A stretch of DNA of 64,000 nt, from contig ONJS01000004.1 in assembly GCA_900318205.1 (NCBI GenBank), forward strand, positions 124,001-188,000, in the 5' to 3' direction. A program made the translations under genes and the position numbers. The stretch comes from an uncultured Prevotellaceae bacterium (GTDB lineage: Bacteria; Bacteroidota; Bacteroidia; Bacteroidales; Muribaculaceae). This document shows, in pieces, positions 44,288 through 50,697 of the stretch (position 1 is its first letter; the number at the start of each line of letters is the position of its first letter). The notes under the pieces were generated by a model that was not told the DNA's origin, searched no databases, and was given only the letters and a program-made list of their open reading frames with translations.

Positions 44288-45622
44288 CTATTTCTCTCTC
44301 AACACTTTACCAATGTATTGCTGGCTTGTGCCTATCGCACGGGCAAGTGCCGATTGGTTGAGGTCGGGTTTAAGCCGTTGCAGTTGCCTAATTGTGTCGG
44401 CCAGGGTCGGCTCACCCCGTTTGTCTCCATGTAAGATTTTGAGTAATGCAGCCTTCTGCCCGTTGAGAAGGTAATCAACGCAATCAACCGAATACTGCAT
44501 GACTGGAGCAGTGATGATGCTCTCTCCGTTGAGCCTGGCGGCGATGATACTTAAGCGGCACAAATGATAATTCGCTTTTTCCAAGAGTGAGCAGCTGACA
44601 TCCTCAAATAGATCACCGCTATCAATCTCCATCATAATTCGTTCTTCATCTCGCCAGCGGTTCATGGCTGCGACATGCATATCATAGGCCGCGGCGTGTT
44701 CCCGCAATTCGCCAACATCATTTCTTAGTAATTGATCGATGTACTCATTCCAAGTTCGTCTTGTTTCATCCGGGATAATGACTGGCTTGTATTCGGGCAC
44801 ACTGCCGCCAACATTGACGAATAAGAATCGCTCAAAGAATCCGTTTTGCAAGTAGGGTTTCATCAACCTTTTTAGTTCAGCGGGTTGGGTGGTTGAAATA
44901 ATGTTAAGAGCAGGTTCATCAATCATGAATGGCTCCCCGCTGACTGATTCTTTGGAAAATCTTGCACCACTGAAGATGGACAAAAGAGAACCCACTATCA
45001 TTGCTGCTCCACCACTGGAATACTTTCCCATGCCACCCAAAAGAGTTGCAAACTCATCATGTTTCCAACATAGTGCGCCATTGTTGTCAGCGAGTTTATA
45101 AAGCAATTTCTCATCCGTAATATTACCTGCTATCCTGGTGCGTAACCTTGGGGCATCGCATCGCAATTCACGGGGCTGAGATTCCCATTGCATCCGCTCG
45201 GCTTTATATTGTTTGTATCCGGCAAGGTCATAATCCATCAATGGTTTATACACCCATTCCACTGGTGCCGACTTTCCCCTGGATGCAATACCTACAATTA
45301 CAAACCACAAGGCGGGATAATTGCGGTAGTTGTCCGATATGCCGACAACACTTTTTCCCAGGGCGGTGCCAGCTGCACTGAATATCGCCGCGGTCACGAT
45401 GCTTGGATCACATTGATAACCATCTGCAACTTCCTTGATGATGCGCTGCACATCATCGGGTAACCCCCAAGTCGGGAACTCTTTTAGATCATCCGCTGGA
45501 GCCTTCGCGTCTCCACCTGGTTTCCACTTGTTTTCCGTTGGCTCCAGTTGCGAGTTGATGAGTATCCGCGGCATGCCAATCGCGTTACCAGGTGTAGAGC
45601 CACTGGCTTTGTTTGTTGCCAT
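44288..45622 (-). CDS. DUF3987-family P-loop protein (primase/helicase-like)
   Basis: 444 residues, cytoplasmic. The DUF3987 domain starts near residue 50 (FPTWGLPDDVQRIIKEVADGYQCDPSIVTAAIFSAAGTALG). A Walker A motif G-I-A-S-R-G-K-S is at residues 111-118 (FVIVGIASRGKSAPVEWVYKPL), and a following NGALCWKHDEFATLLGGMGKYSSGG block contains the likely Walker B/sensor region (HDEF). The C-terminus QSALARAIGTSQQYIGKVLREK is a helix-turn-helix. DUF3987 proteins are common in integrated elements of Bacteroidetes, usually next to primase genes, and are thought to act in replication. This one has no separate primase partner in the element. It is the last gene of the element. Confidence 0.8.
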   Translation of the reverse strand: MATNKASGSTPGNAIGMPRILINSQLEPTENKWKPGGDAKAPADDLKEFPTWGLPDDVQRIIKEVADGYQCDPSIVTAAIFSAAGTALGKSVVGISDNYRNYPALWFVIVGIASRGKSAPVEWVYKPLMDYDLAGYKQYKAERMQWESQPRELRCDAPRLRTRIAGNITDEKLLYKLADNNGALCWKHDEFATLLGGMGKYSSGGAAMIVGSLLSIFSGARFSKESVSGEPFMIDEPALNIISTTQPAELKRLMKPYLQNGFFERFLFVNVGGSVPEYKPVIIPDETRRTWNEYIDQLLRNDVGELREHAAAYDMHVAAMNRWRDEERIMMEIDSGDLFEDVSCSLLEKANYHLCRLSIIAARLNGESIITAPVMQYSVDCVDYLLNGQKAALLKILHGDKRGEPTLADTIRQLQRLKPDLNQSALARAIGTSQQYIGKVLREK

Positions 45623-45653
45623 TGTTCTATGTAATTTGGGTTTGACATACGGG

Positions 45654-45956
45654 TTACTTGCCCTTGACTTGGGCGGCTCGTTCTACATCTGCCCGGCGAT
45701 AACGCACCACTCCACCAATCCTAATCCTTGGCAAGAATCCCGACTTGTGCCACATGTACAATGTCTTGTCGGTTACGTTGAATAATCTTCGCACTCGCCG
45801 CGGTGTCAGCAGTTCATTGTCATCTTCCCCAGCCGGGGGCGGTGTGAGTGCCTGGAGCCTTGCGGCAACCTTGTCGGCCATTTCGTCCATCATGCGGGTA
45901 ACATCGTCATAGTCCAGGATAACCTGCGTCCTGGGTGTGCCTATATTGTTTGTCAT
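45654..45956 (-). CDS. helix-turn-helix protein, excisionase/MerR-like
   Basis: About 100 residues. The C-terminal half carries a MerR/excisionase-type winged helix: ELLTPRRVRRLFNVTDKTLYMWHKSGFLPRIRIGGVVRYRRADVERA. This pattern (L-T-x-x-E/R-V ... L-x-x-W-x-x-x-G-x-L-P-x-I-R-I-G-x-x-x-R-Y) is typical of the small excisionase and control proteins of Bacteroidetes integrative elements. I start at ATG 45956 rather than an upstream GTG. It lies 31 bp before the DUF3987 gene. Likely role: directing excision by the element's integrase, regulating the DUF3987 gene, or both. Confidence 0.82.
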   Translation of the reverse strand: MTNNIGTPRTQVILDYDDVTRMMDEMADKVAARLQALTPPPAGEDDNELLTPRRVRRLFNVTDKTLYMWHKSGFLPRIRIGGVVRYRRADVERAAQVKGK

Positions 45957-46096
45957 ATTGTTTAATGACACTTCCCGCCGCGGCGTAAAAATGCCGCTGA
46001 CTTCGTTGTCGGCGGCAAAAGTAAGGCAGTAGTACTACCCCGTAAAATTTTGGTAATAGCCAGTAATAGTCGGCTACTAAAGGCTATCAATGACTA

Positions 46097-46855
46097 TCAA
46101 ATCTGCCCTATGAACGGCTCTAAATGTTTCTTGATCCCGTTTTTTTCATACTCGGTGTAGATTGTCGGGAATTCCCGATAATATCTATTATATCCGCTTT
46201 TGTTTCCTACGCCTGGGAACTCATTCAGTAACACCCCAAAAGTTGGTTTACTCATCAACCCAGTTTCAACACATAAGCGGATAACCAGGGCAACCGCTTT
46301 TCCCTTTTTCCCATCAACAAGTGAATGTAACTTCTTTAAGAACTTGTCTTGCTGATTTGCTGGAATGAGAATGCAACTTTTTATATCGTCAATGATTGTA
46401 GTCTTGTCCTTAATGCCCTGGGATGCTAATCTTGCAGCCGCGGCAGTTTCTTGTCTCACATTCCCATGAGTTGTTTTACTCTCAGCACCCTGCGTGGTTT
46501 GTGCTTGCGGATAATACCTATCAATCCACTCAATCCATTCAGCACACTTAGATCGTAATGCCTGGAACTCAAGAATAACTCTCTTGTTTTTGTCTTTGAC
46601 CGCATCATGTATGGCAGTTTCAACAACATGTAACGAATCCCGCAAACATTCTATTTGCGGGTCTATTTTGCGACCCTGCTGATACTCGCTTTTTAAGTAA
46701 TCAATAAGAGCCGACAAGTTATTGGATAACTCACTCCAAATTCTTTCCCCGGTGTTTCTCCAAATTATTTCGTCTAATGAACCTAATTTGTCAGCCGCAT
46801 TAAAGAGTTTCAAGTCATTTATAACGGCCAGGATACAATTGGTTATATTGTCCAT
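46097..46855 (-). CDS. unknown element protein, about 252 residues
   Basis: I do not recognise this gene. It begins MDNITNCILAVINDLKLFNAADKLG and is helical and mixed-charge, with a coiled-coil-like middle (ALIDYLKSEYQQGRKIDPQIECLRDSLHVVETAI). The C-terminus KPTFGVLLNEFPGVGNKSGYNRYYREFPTIYTEYEK resembles the C-terminal segment of small proteins often found with Bacteroidetes element integrases. The start is an ATG 1 nt past the stop of the preceding gene; a GTG at 46885 is the alternative. Probably translationally coupled to its neighbour. A regulatory or replication role in the element is possible but not shown. Confidence 0.6.
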   Translation of the reverse strand: MDNITNCILAVINDLKLFNAADKLGSLDEIIWRNTGERIWSELSNNLSALIDYLKSEYQQGRKIDPQIECLRDSLHVVETAIHDAVKDKNKRVILEFQALRSKCAEWIEWIDRYYPQAQTTQGAESKTTHGNVRQETAAAARLASQGIKDKTTIIDDIKSCILIPANQQDKFLKKLHSLVDGKKGKAVALVIRLCVETGLMSKPTFGVLLNEFPGVGNKSGYNRYYREFPTIYTEYEKNGIKKHLEPFIGQI

Positions 46856-46856
46856 A

Positions 46857-47183
46857 TCACTGAGTTTTTCTTCGTTGATAGTCACACTTTAGGATTAATG
46901 CATCTGCTCCCCCATGCCTTTTGTCAATAGCCATCACCGCGGCGCGGTCTCCTTTTGCGCTAAGTTCATTTCGTTTCTCTACCTCGGCTGCGTAGTTGAT
47001 GTTGTCATCGTATCCATACAAGGTTTCAAAATCTATTTCGGGTTGGTTGCTACCTTCAAAGGCTATAAGTTCAACGCCATCACATTTGTATACTTGCACG
47101 CGCTCATCCCCCATCATAGCCGGATAGGTTTCCCACTGGTCTGCGGCCTTCTTTATGATATCATACTTACTCATCATTTCCAT
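46857..47183 (-). CDS. unknown element protein, 108 residues
   Basis: I do not recognise this gene. It begins MEMMSKYDIIKKAADQWETYPAMMGD and has an acidic middle (IDFETLYGYDDNINYAAEVEKRNELSAKGD). No membrane segment. The start overlaps the integrase stop (an ATGA overlap at 47174-47177), and its stop lies next to the following gene's start. Tight coupling with the integrase suggests a shared transcript. Confidence 0.6.
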   Translation of the reverse strand: MEMMSKYDIIKKAADQWETYPAMMGDERVQVYKCDGVELIAFEGSNQPEIDFETLYGYDDNINYAAEVEKRNELSAKGDRAAVMAIDKRHGGADALILKCDYQRRKTQ

Positions 47184-48481
47184 TGCGATTTGAATTGATG
47201 TAATACCATCTTGGCGTTCTCGCTCTCACTCACCTTGATATAGGTTAAGAAGGATTTCTCGGTCTTGTGGCCAGTGATTGCCATAATCGCCAGTGTTGGA
47301 AATCCCCTCTTATACATGTTTGTCGCGAAGGAACGGCGGGCAGTGTGGGCGGTTATGGCTTGCCACTTGGGGCGGCGCGTCTCAACACGGCCAGGCGTGA
47401 AATCACCCTTTATCTGCTGGGTATGCGTCACGGCTACCTCATCATCCAGGTGAGCCATTTGCGCAACTTCCTTGACATAGTCATTGAACCGCTGGTTGCT
47501 GATAGGCCGCGGCGGTTGGTAATCGTACTTCTCCAGTATCGGCACAATCGGCGGCAAGATGGGTATTACAACCTTTGCACCCGTCTTCTGCTGCTCCAAC
47601 TTAAAGCAATCTTCACCATCTTCATTGACAATATAACGGCGCGACAATTTGCCAAGATCGCTATACCTGCATCCCGTCCAAGCCAGCAATAGGAATTGGT
47701 CTCGCACTCGGTCAAGATAGGGATTAGCAGATAAGTCCAGGTTAGCCAGTGCAAGCAGTTCCTTTTCGTTAAGTGCTACATTATCTATATCTTCATTTGC
47801 GGCTGCACACTTCCCCCGCTCCACAAATTCGCACCCCACGCGCTCGGCCATCGGCAAGGAGTTGATGACCGACTTGATGCACTTGATGCGAGTGGCGATT
47901 GTGTTCTGCTTGTAACCGTTGGCATACATGTAGCGCACGAATGAATCATAGAAGGATTTATCAGCATGCTCAATCGTCACGCCATCGGCACCCATCGCCT
48001 GGAGAATGTGCAGGGTCTGCTTGTAGTGATTGAGACGGGCGGCACAAATAGGTTTACCTTTGTGACGAATCGTTGTGGGAGCGGCTGCAATGAAATCTTC
48101 AAAAGCCTGGATTAGTGTCCTGGGCGCGTCTTCCGGCTCATCAATTGCTTTGGTTGGGTGAAGCACTTCATCAACAATTGCAGCAAGCCAGGCACGATTC
48201 AGCGCACTCTCCGCGGTGTTGGCCGCGGCGGTCTCAACTTCCGTCCTTAGTGTTGCGATCTGCTTGTTGATCTCTATTACATCAGCGCGGTAAAGCGGAT
48301 TGATGTTCTTGGGGATTTTGTGTGTTTGTTCCTTATCGTTCCAGTACTCACAAAACCCGTATAACCCCGTCCTACATCTTGCTCGGATGTAGCGGGTCTT
48401 AGGACTTCCCTGGGTAAATACCAGTTGGAACTCGGCGCGGTCGGCCTTCTTCTTCAGTAATTCAAATTTAACTTTAGCCAT
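47174..48481 (-). CDS. tyrosine recombinase (integrase) of the tRNA-Lys element
   Basis: 435 residues from the ATG at 48481 (MAKVKFELLKK). An N-terminal arm-binding domain and a SAM-like core-binding domain (about residues 120-215, AFEDFIAAAPTTIRH...) precede the catalytic domain. The active-site residues are all visible: R272 in AWTGCRYSDL, K299 in QQKTGAKVVIP, H379 and R382 in HTARRSF, H405 in ITGHKTEKSFLTY and nucleophile Y414. This is the phage/CTn integrase architecture of Bacteroidetes. It lies about 190 bp from the tRNA-Lys attachment site. Its promoter lies at 48510-48541, next to repeated AGTTGTGA sites that may be its own arm sites. Confidence 0.93.
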   Translation of the reverse strand: MAKVKFELLKKKADRAEFQLVFTQGSPKTRYIRARCRTGLYGFCEYWNDKEQTHKIPKNINPLYRADVIEINKQIATLRTEVETAAANTAESALNRAWLAAIVDEVLHPTKAIDEPEDAPRTLIQAFEDFIAAAPTTIRHKGKPICAARLNHYKQTLHILQAMGADGVTIEHADKSFYDSFVRYMYANGYKQNTIATRIKCIKSVINSLPMAERVGCEFVERGKCAAANEDIDNVALNEKELLALANLDLSANPYLDRVRDQFLLLAWTGCRYSDLGKLSRRYIVNEDGEDCFKLEQQKTGAKVVIPILPPIVPILEKYDYQPPRPISNQRFNDYVKEVAQMAHLDDEVAVTHTQQIKGDFTPGRVETRRPKWQAITAHTARRSFATNMYKRGFPTLAIMAITGHKTEKSFLTYIKVSESENAKMVLHQFKSQWK

Positions 48482-48509
48482 AACATAATCATTTAATTGG
48501 TTGGTGGCA

Positions 48510-48541
48510 CAAAGGTAATGCTTTTGCTCATGGTTCACAAG
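48510..48541 (-). promoter_or_regulatory. promoter of integrase operon
   Basis: Minus-strand TACCTTTG (plus 48510-48517), 20-nt spacer, and CAAG at plus 48538-48541 as a -33 box (CTTG). About 30 bp upstream of the start. Confidence 0.6.
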
Positions 48542-48544
48542 AAA

Positions 48545-48603
48545 AGTTGTGAAAAAGTTGTGATTTTTTGTAAGTTCAAGTAATATTCGGTAATAATCAC
48601 AAC
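48545..48603. repeat. candidate integrase arm sites at the right end
   Basis: AGTTGTGA at 48545-48552 and AGTTGTGATT at 48556-48565, then inverted AATCACAAC at 48595-48603. The same GTTGTGATT/AATCACAAC pair occurs at 43726-43752 near the left end. Repeats at both ends next to the cores fit arm-type integrase binding sites. Confidence 0.55.
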
Positions 48604-48651
48604 CACCGATAATTAGGCTAATCGCTTGATATACATGGAATTTAAGGGAAT

Positions 48652-48675
48652 AAAAAAGACGGGCGATTACCCGTC
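48652..48675 (-). terminator. terminator of tRNA-Lys supplied by the element
   Basis: GACGGG (48658-48663) pairs with CCCGTC (48670-48675); an A-run at 48652-48657 gives six Ts on the minus strand. It lies inside the element, just beyond the attachment core. Confidence 0.75.
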
Positions 48676-48692
48676 ATTGTGATTCGCGTGGG
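48674..48692. repeat. right attachment site (tRNA-Lys 3' end)
   Basis: TCATTGTGATTCGCGTGGG, the second copy of the 19-bp repeat. It covers the last 13 bases of the tRNA (48680-48692) and 6 bp beyond. Confidence 0.88.
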
Positions 48693-48752
48693 GCTCGAAC
48701 CCACGACCCCATCCTTAAAAGGGATGTGCTCTACCTGCTGAGCTAGCGAATC
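48680..48752 (-). tRNA. tRNA-Lys (anticodon UUU)
   Basis: Acceptor GATTCGC pairs with GCGAATC, discriminator A. The anticodon arm CATCC-CTTTTAA-GGATG gives anticodon TTT. D-loop AGCTCAGCAGGTAGAGC and T-arm GTGGGTTCGAGCCCCAC are standard. The 3' end is the integration target of the neighbouring element and stays intact after insertion. Confidence 0.96.
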
Positions 48753-48767
48753 TCCCAAAAAGCGGTG

Positions 48768-48799
48768 CAAAGGTACTGCAAATTTCCCTAACAGCCAAA
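48768..48799 (-). promoter_or_regulatory. promoter of tRNA-Lys
   Basis: Minus-strand TTTG (plus 48796-48799), 20-nt spacer, TACCTTTG (plus 48768-48775). A perfect match 15 bp before the tRNA. Confidence 0.8.
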
Positions 48800-48843
48800 T
48801 TTATTGGCTGTTTTTTACTTTCCCGCTTTGAAATAAGGGTTTT

Positions 48844-48888
48844 AAAGACCTTAAGGCCCCTAAAGTCCTTAAGGTCTTTAACGCATTA
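48844..48888. repeat. 5 x 9-bp array after pepT
   Basis: Units: taaagacct, taaggcccc, taaagtcct, taaggtctt, taacgcatt. Exactly five units of 9 bp starting with TAA; the units are also partly self-complementary (taaagacctta with taaggtcttta), so the array can fold. It ends 6 bp before the pepT stop. Confidence 0.85.
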
Positions 48889-48894
48889 GGATCT

Positions 48895-50109
48895 TTACTC
48901 GGCGACGAGCTTGCAGATCTCGATGATGGTCATCATGGCCTTCTCCATCGAGGGGATAGGCACGTACTCAAAGCGACCGTGCATGTTCATGCCGCCAGCA
49001 AAGATGTTGGGGCACGGCAGGTTCTTGAACGAGAGTTGGGCACCGTCCGTACCGCCGCGGATGGGCTGCACCTTGGGGGTGACACCGGCATTCTCCATAG
49101 CCTGCTTGGCGATGTCGATGATGTTCATCACCGGCTCGATCTTCTCGCGCATGTTGTAGTACTGGTCCTTAATCTCGCAAGTGGCGCAATCGGGGAACTC
49201 GGCATTGATCTTGTTGCACAGGTGCTCGATCTCACGCTTGCGGCTCTCGAAACGGGCGCGGTCATGGTCGCGGATGATGTAGCTGAGCGTAGTCTGTTCT
49301 ACTCCACCCTGCATGCTGATGAGGTGGTAGAAGCCCTCGTAGCCCTCGGTGTGCTCGGGCGTTTCCCAGCGCGGCAGCATCATAGCGAACTGCATAGCTA
49401 CACGCATCGAGTTGATCATCTTGTGCTTGGCGGCACCGGGGTGCACGTTCAAGCCCTTGAAGGTGATCTTGGCACTGGCAGCGTTGAAGTTCTCATATTC
49501 CAACTCGCCGACGGCACCACCGTCCATGGTGTATGCCCAATCACAGCCAAACGCCTCCACGTCAAAGTGGTGGGCACCCAAGCCGATTTCCTCATCGGGG
49601 TTGAAGCCTACACGGATGTTGCCATGCTTTACCTCGGGGTGTTCCTGGAGCCACTCGATGGCGCTCAGGATCTCGGCGATACCGGCCTTGTCGTCAGCAC
49701 CAAGCAGTGTGTCACCGCTGGTGACGATGAATTCCTGGCCCTTATAATCGTTCATCTCGGGGAACTGTACGGGGTCAAGGACAATGCGGGGCTCCTCGCT
49801 CAAGACGATGGGGTCGCCCTCATACTTGACGATGCGGGGCTTGACATCGTGACCGCTCATGTCGGGGGCAGTATCCATGTGAGCAATGAAGCCGATGGTG
49901 GGCACCACCTTGTCGGTATTGGCAGGCAGTGTGGCAAACAAGTAGCCGTTGTCATCGAGCGAGATGTCGCTCAAGCCCATGGCGTGCAACTCCTTCTCCA
50001 ACTCCTTGGCAAACACCATCTGGCCCGGGGTAGAGGGTGTCAGGTTGGTGAGTTCGTCACTCTGGGTGTCGAACTTCACATACTTTAAAAATCTATCAAC
50101 TAATTTCAT
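48895..50109 (-). CDS. pepT: peptidase T (tripeptide aminopeptidase, M20 family)
   Basis: 404 residues. Zinc-ligand motifs are [11 protein letters not shown] (His and Asp), [14 protein letters not shown] (bridging Asp), [12 protein letters not shown] (catalytic Glu and ligand Glu), [10 protein letters not shown] (ligand Asp) and the C-terminal [16 protein letters not shown] (ligand His). The dimerisation domain lies at about residues 205-315. The family removes the N-terminal residue of tripeptides. The length equals that of other PepT proteins. It has a consensus promoter and is monocistronic. Fits with the peptide transporters elsewhere in the window. Confidence 0.96.
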   Translation of the reverse strand: MKLVDRFLKYVKFDTQSDELTNLTPSTPGQMVFAKELEKELHAMGLSDISLDDNGYLFATLPANTDKVVPTIGFIAHMDTAPDMSGHDVKPRIVKYEGDPIVLSEEPRIVLDPVQFPEMNDYKGQEFIVTSGDTLLGADDKAGIAEILSAIEWLQEHPEVKHGNIRVGFNPDEEIGLGAHHFDVEAFGCDWAYTMDGGAVGELEYENFNAASAKITFKGLNVHPGAAKHKMINSMRVAMQFAMMLPRWETPEHTEGYEGFYHLISMQGGVEQTTLSYIIRDHDRARFESRKREIEHLCNKINAEFPDCATCEIKDQYYNMREKIEPVMNIIDIAKQAMENAGVTPKVQPIRGGTDGAQLSFKNLPCPNIFAGGMNMHGRFEYVPIPSMEKAMMTIIEICKLVAE

Positions 50110-50163
50110 AGTTCGGATAATACTTAAAATTGTTTGTTTGGTCTTTCATTGTTTTTGCACCCA

Positions 50164-50195
50164 CAAAGTTACAACATAATCGGCGAAAGCGCAAA
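50164..50195 (-). promoter_or_regulatory. promoter of pepT
   Basis: Minus-strand TTTG (plus 50192-50195), 20-nt spacer, TAACTTTG (plus 50164-50171); 55 bp before the start codon. Confidence 0.8.
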
Positions 50196-50684
50196 ATCAT
50201 AACCTCACGAAATGAAAAAACACAAGACAAATCCTATATTATCTACCATCATCGCAGCGGGGTGGCACCACGCTAAGATGCCAAGGGCGCCAAGTATTTA
50301 TGTTAGACATTTCGGAGGGGGTATCACGCTATGGCACCAAAAATTTTTGTTGTTCGACTACTGTTCGGCTGGATTTGTAATCCGATAACTTCATTGGGCC
50401 AGGATTGCAAATCCCTAAACTCTTGTACAGCGTATTGCAATCCGCTGAAACAACGTCTCGACATCCACTGGAATGGGCGGAGGGGGTGATGAATGGCGGT
50501 GTTTAACATGGTTGATTTTATTATTATAATGGTTGCGGATGGTAAAGGTAGGCATTGTGTGGCGTGGATGTAAATGCCGAAAAGCGGAAATTTAATCAAT
50601 GGCGTGGATTGCTGGCCGCTGTTCATACTTTCAGCACGCACAGCAATTATTTAACTGCTCATTTATCATTTCTCATTAATTTTG
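50196..50684. other. non-coding region with an interspersed repeat
   Basis: No supported gene. The middle part (50361-50445) is one copy of an 85-bp repeat described separately. The rest is plain AT-balanced sequence. Confidence 0.5.
50361..50445 (+). repeat. 85-bp interspersed repeat, left copy
   Basis: Three modules of the type GGATTTGTAATCC, GGATTGCAAATCC and ATTGCAATCCGCTG. About 80% identical to the reverse complement of 54597-54682, including CTGGATTTGTAATCCGAT and TTCATTGGG. Confidence 0.7.
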
Positions 50685-50692
50685 TATCTTTG
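50685..50692 (+). promoter_or_regulatory. -7 element for TPR regulator gene
   Basis: TATCTTTG followed by CGG, ending only 5 bp before the ATG at 50698. It implies a leaderless transcript from that ATG, or a downstream start. Confidence 0.55.
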
Positions 50693-50697
50693 CGGAC

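Larger units (their letters stand above)
43673..48692. mobile_element. 5.0-kb integrative element in the 3' end of tRNA-Lys
   Basis: Bounded by 19-bp direct repeats, with the integrase gene next to the tRNA. All genes are on the minus strand in the order integrase, 108-residue unknown, 251-residue unknown, HTH (excisionase-like), DUF3987 P-loop protein. There are no mobilisation, conjugation, capsid or toxin genes visible. About 600 bp at the left end are non-coding and carry inverted repeats. The size and gene content suggest a phage satellite, or a cryptic element that relies on a helper. Confidence 0.85.

Noticed and set aside
43673-48692. NBU-type mobilizable element
   Set aside because: Integrase and tRNA target fit, but no mobilisation (relaxase) gene or recognisable oriT is present in the 5 kb.
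48844-48888. Array read as an ordinary rho-independent terminator of pepT
   Set aside because: It is partly palindromic, but the strict 9-bp period with five units matches the other arrays better, and no T-run follows on the pepT strand.
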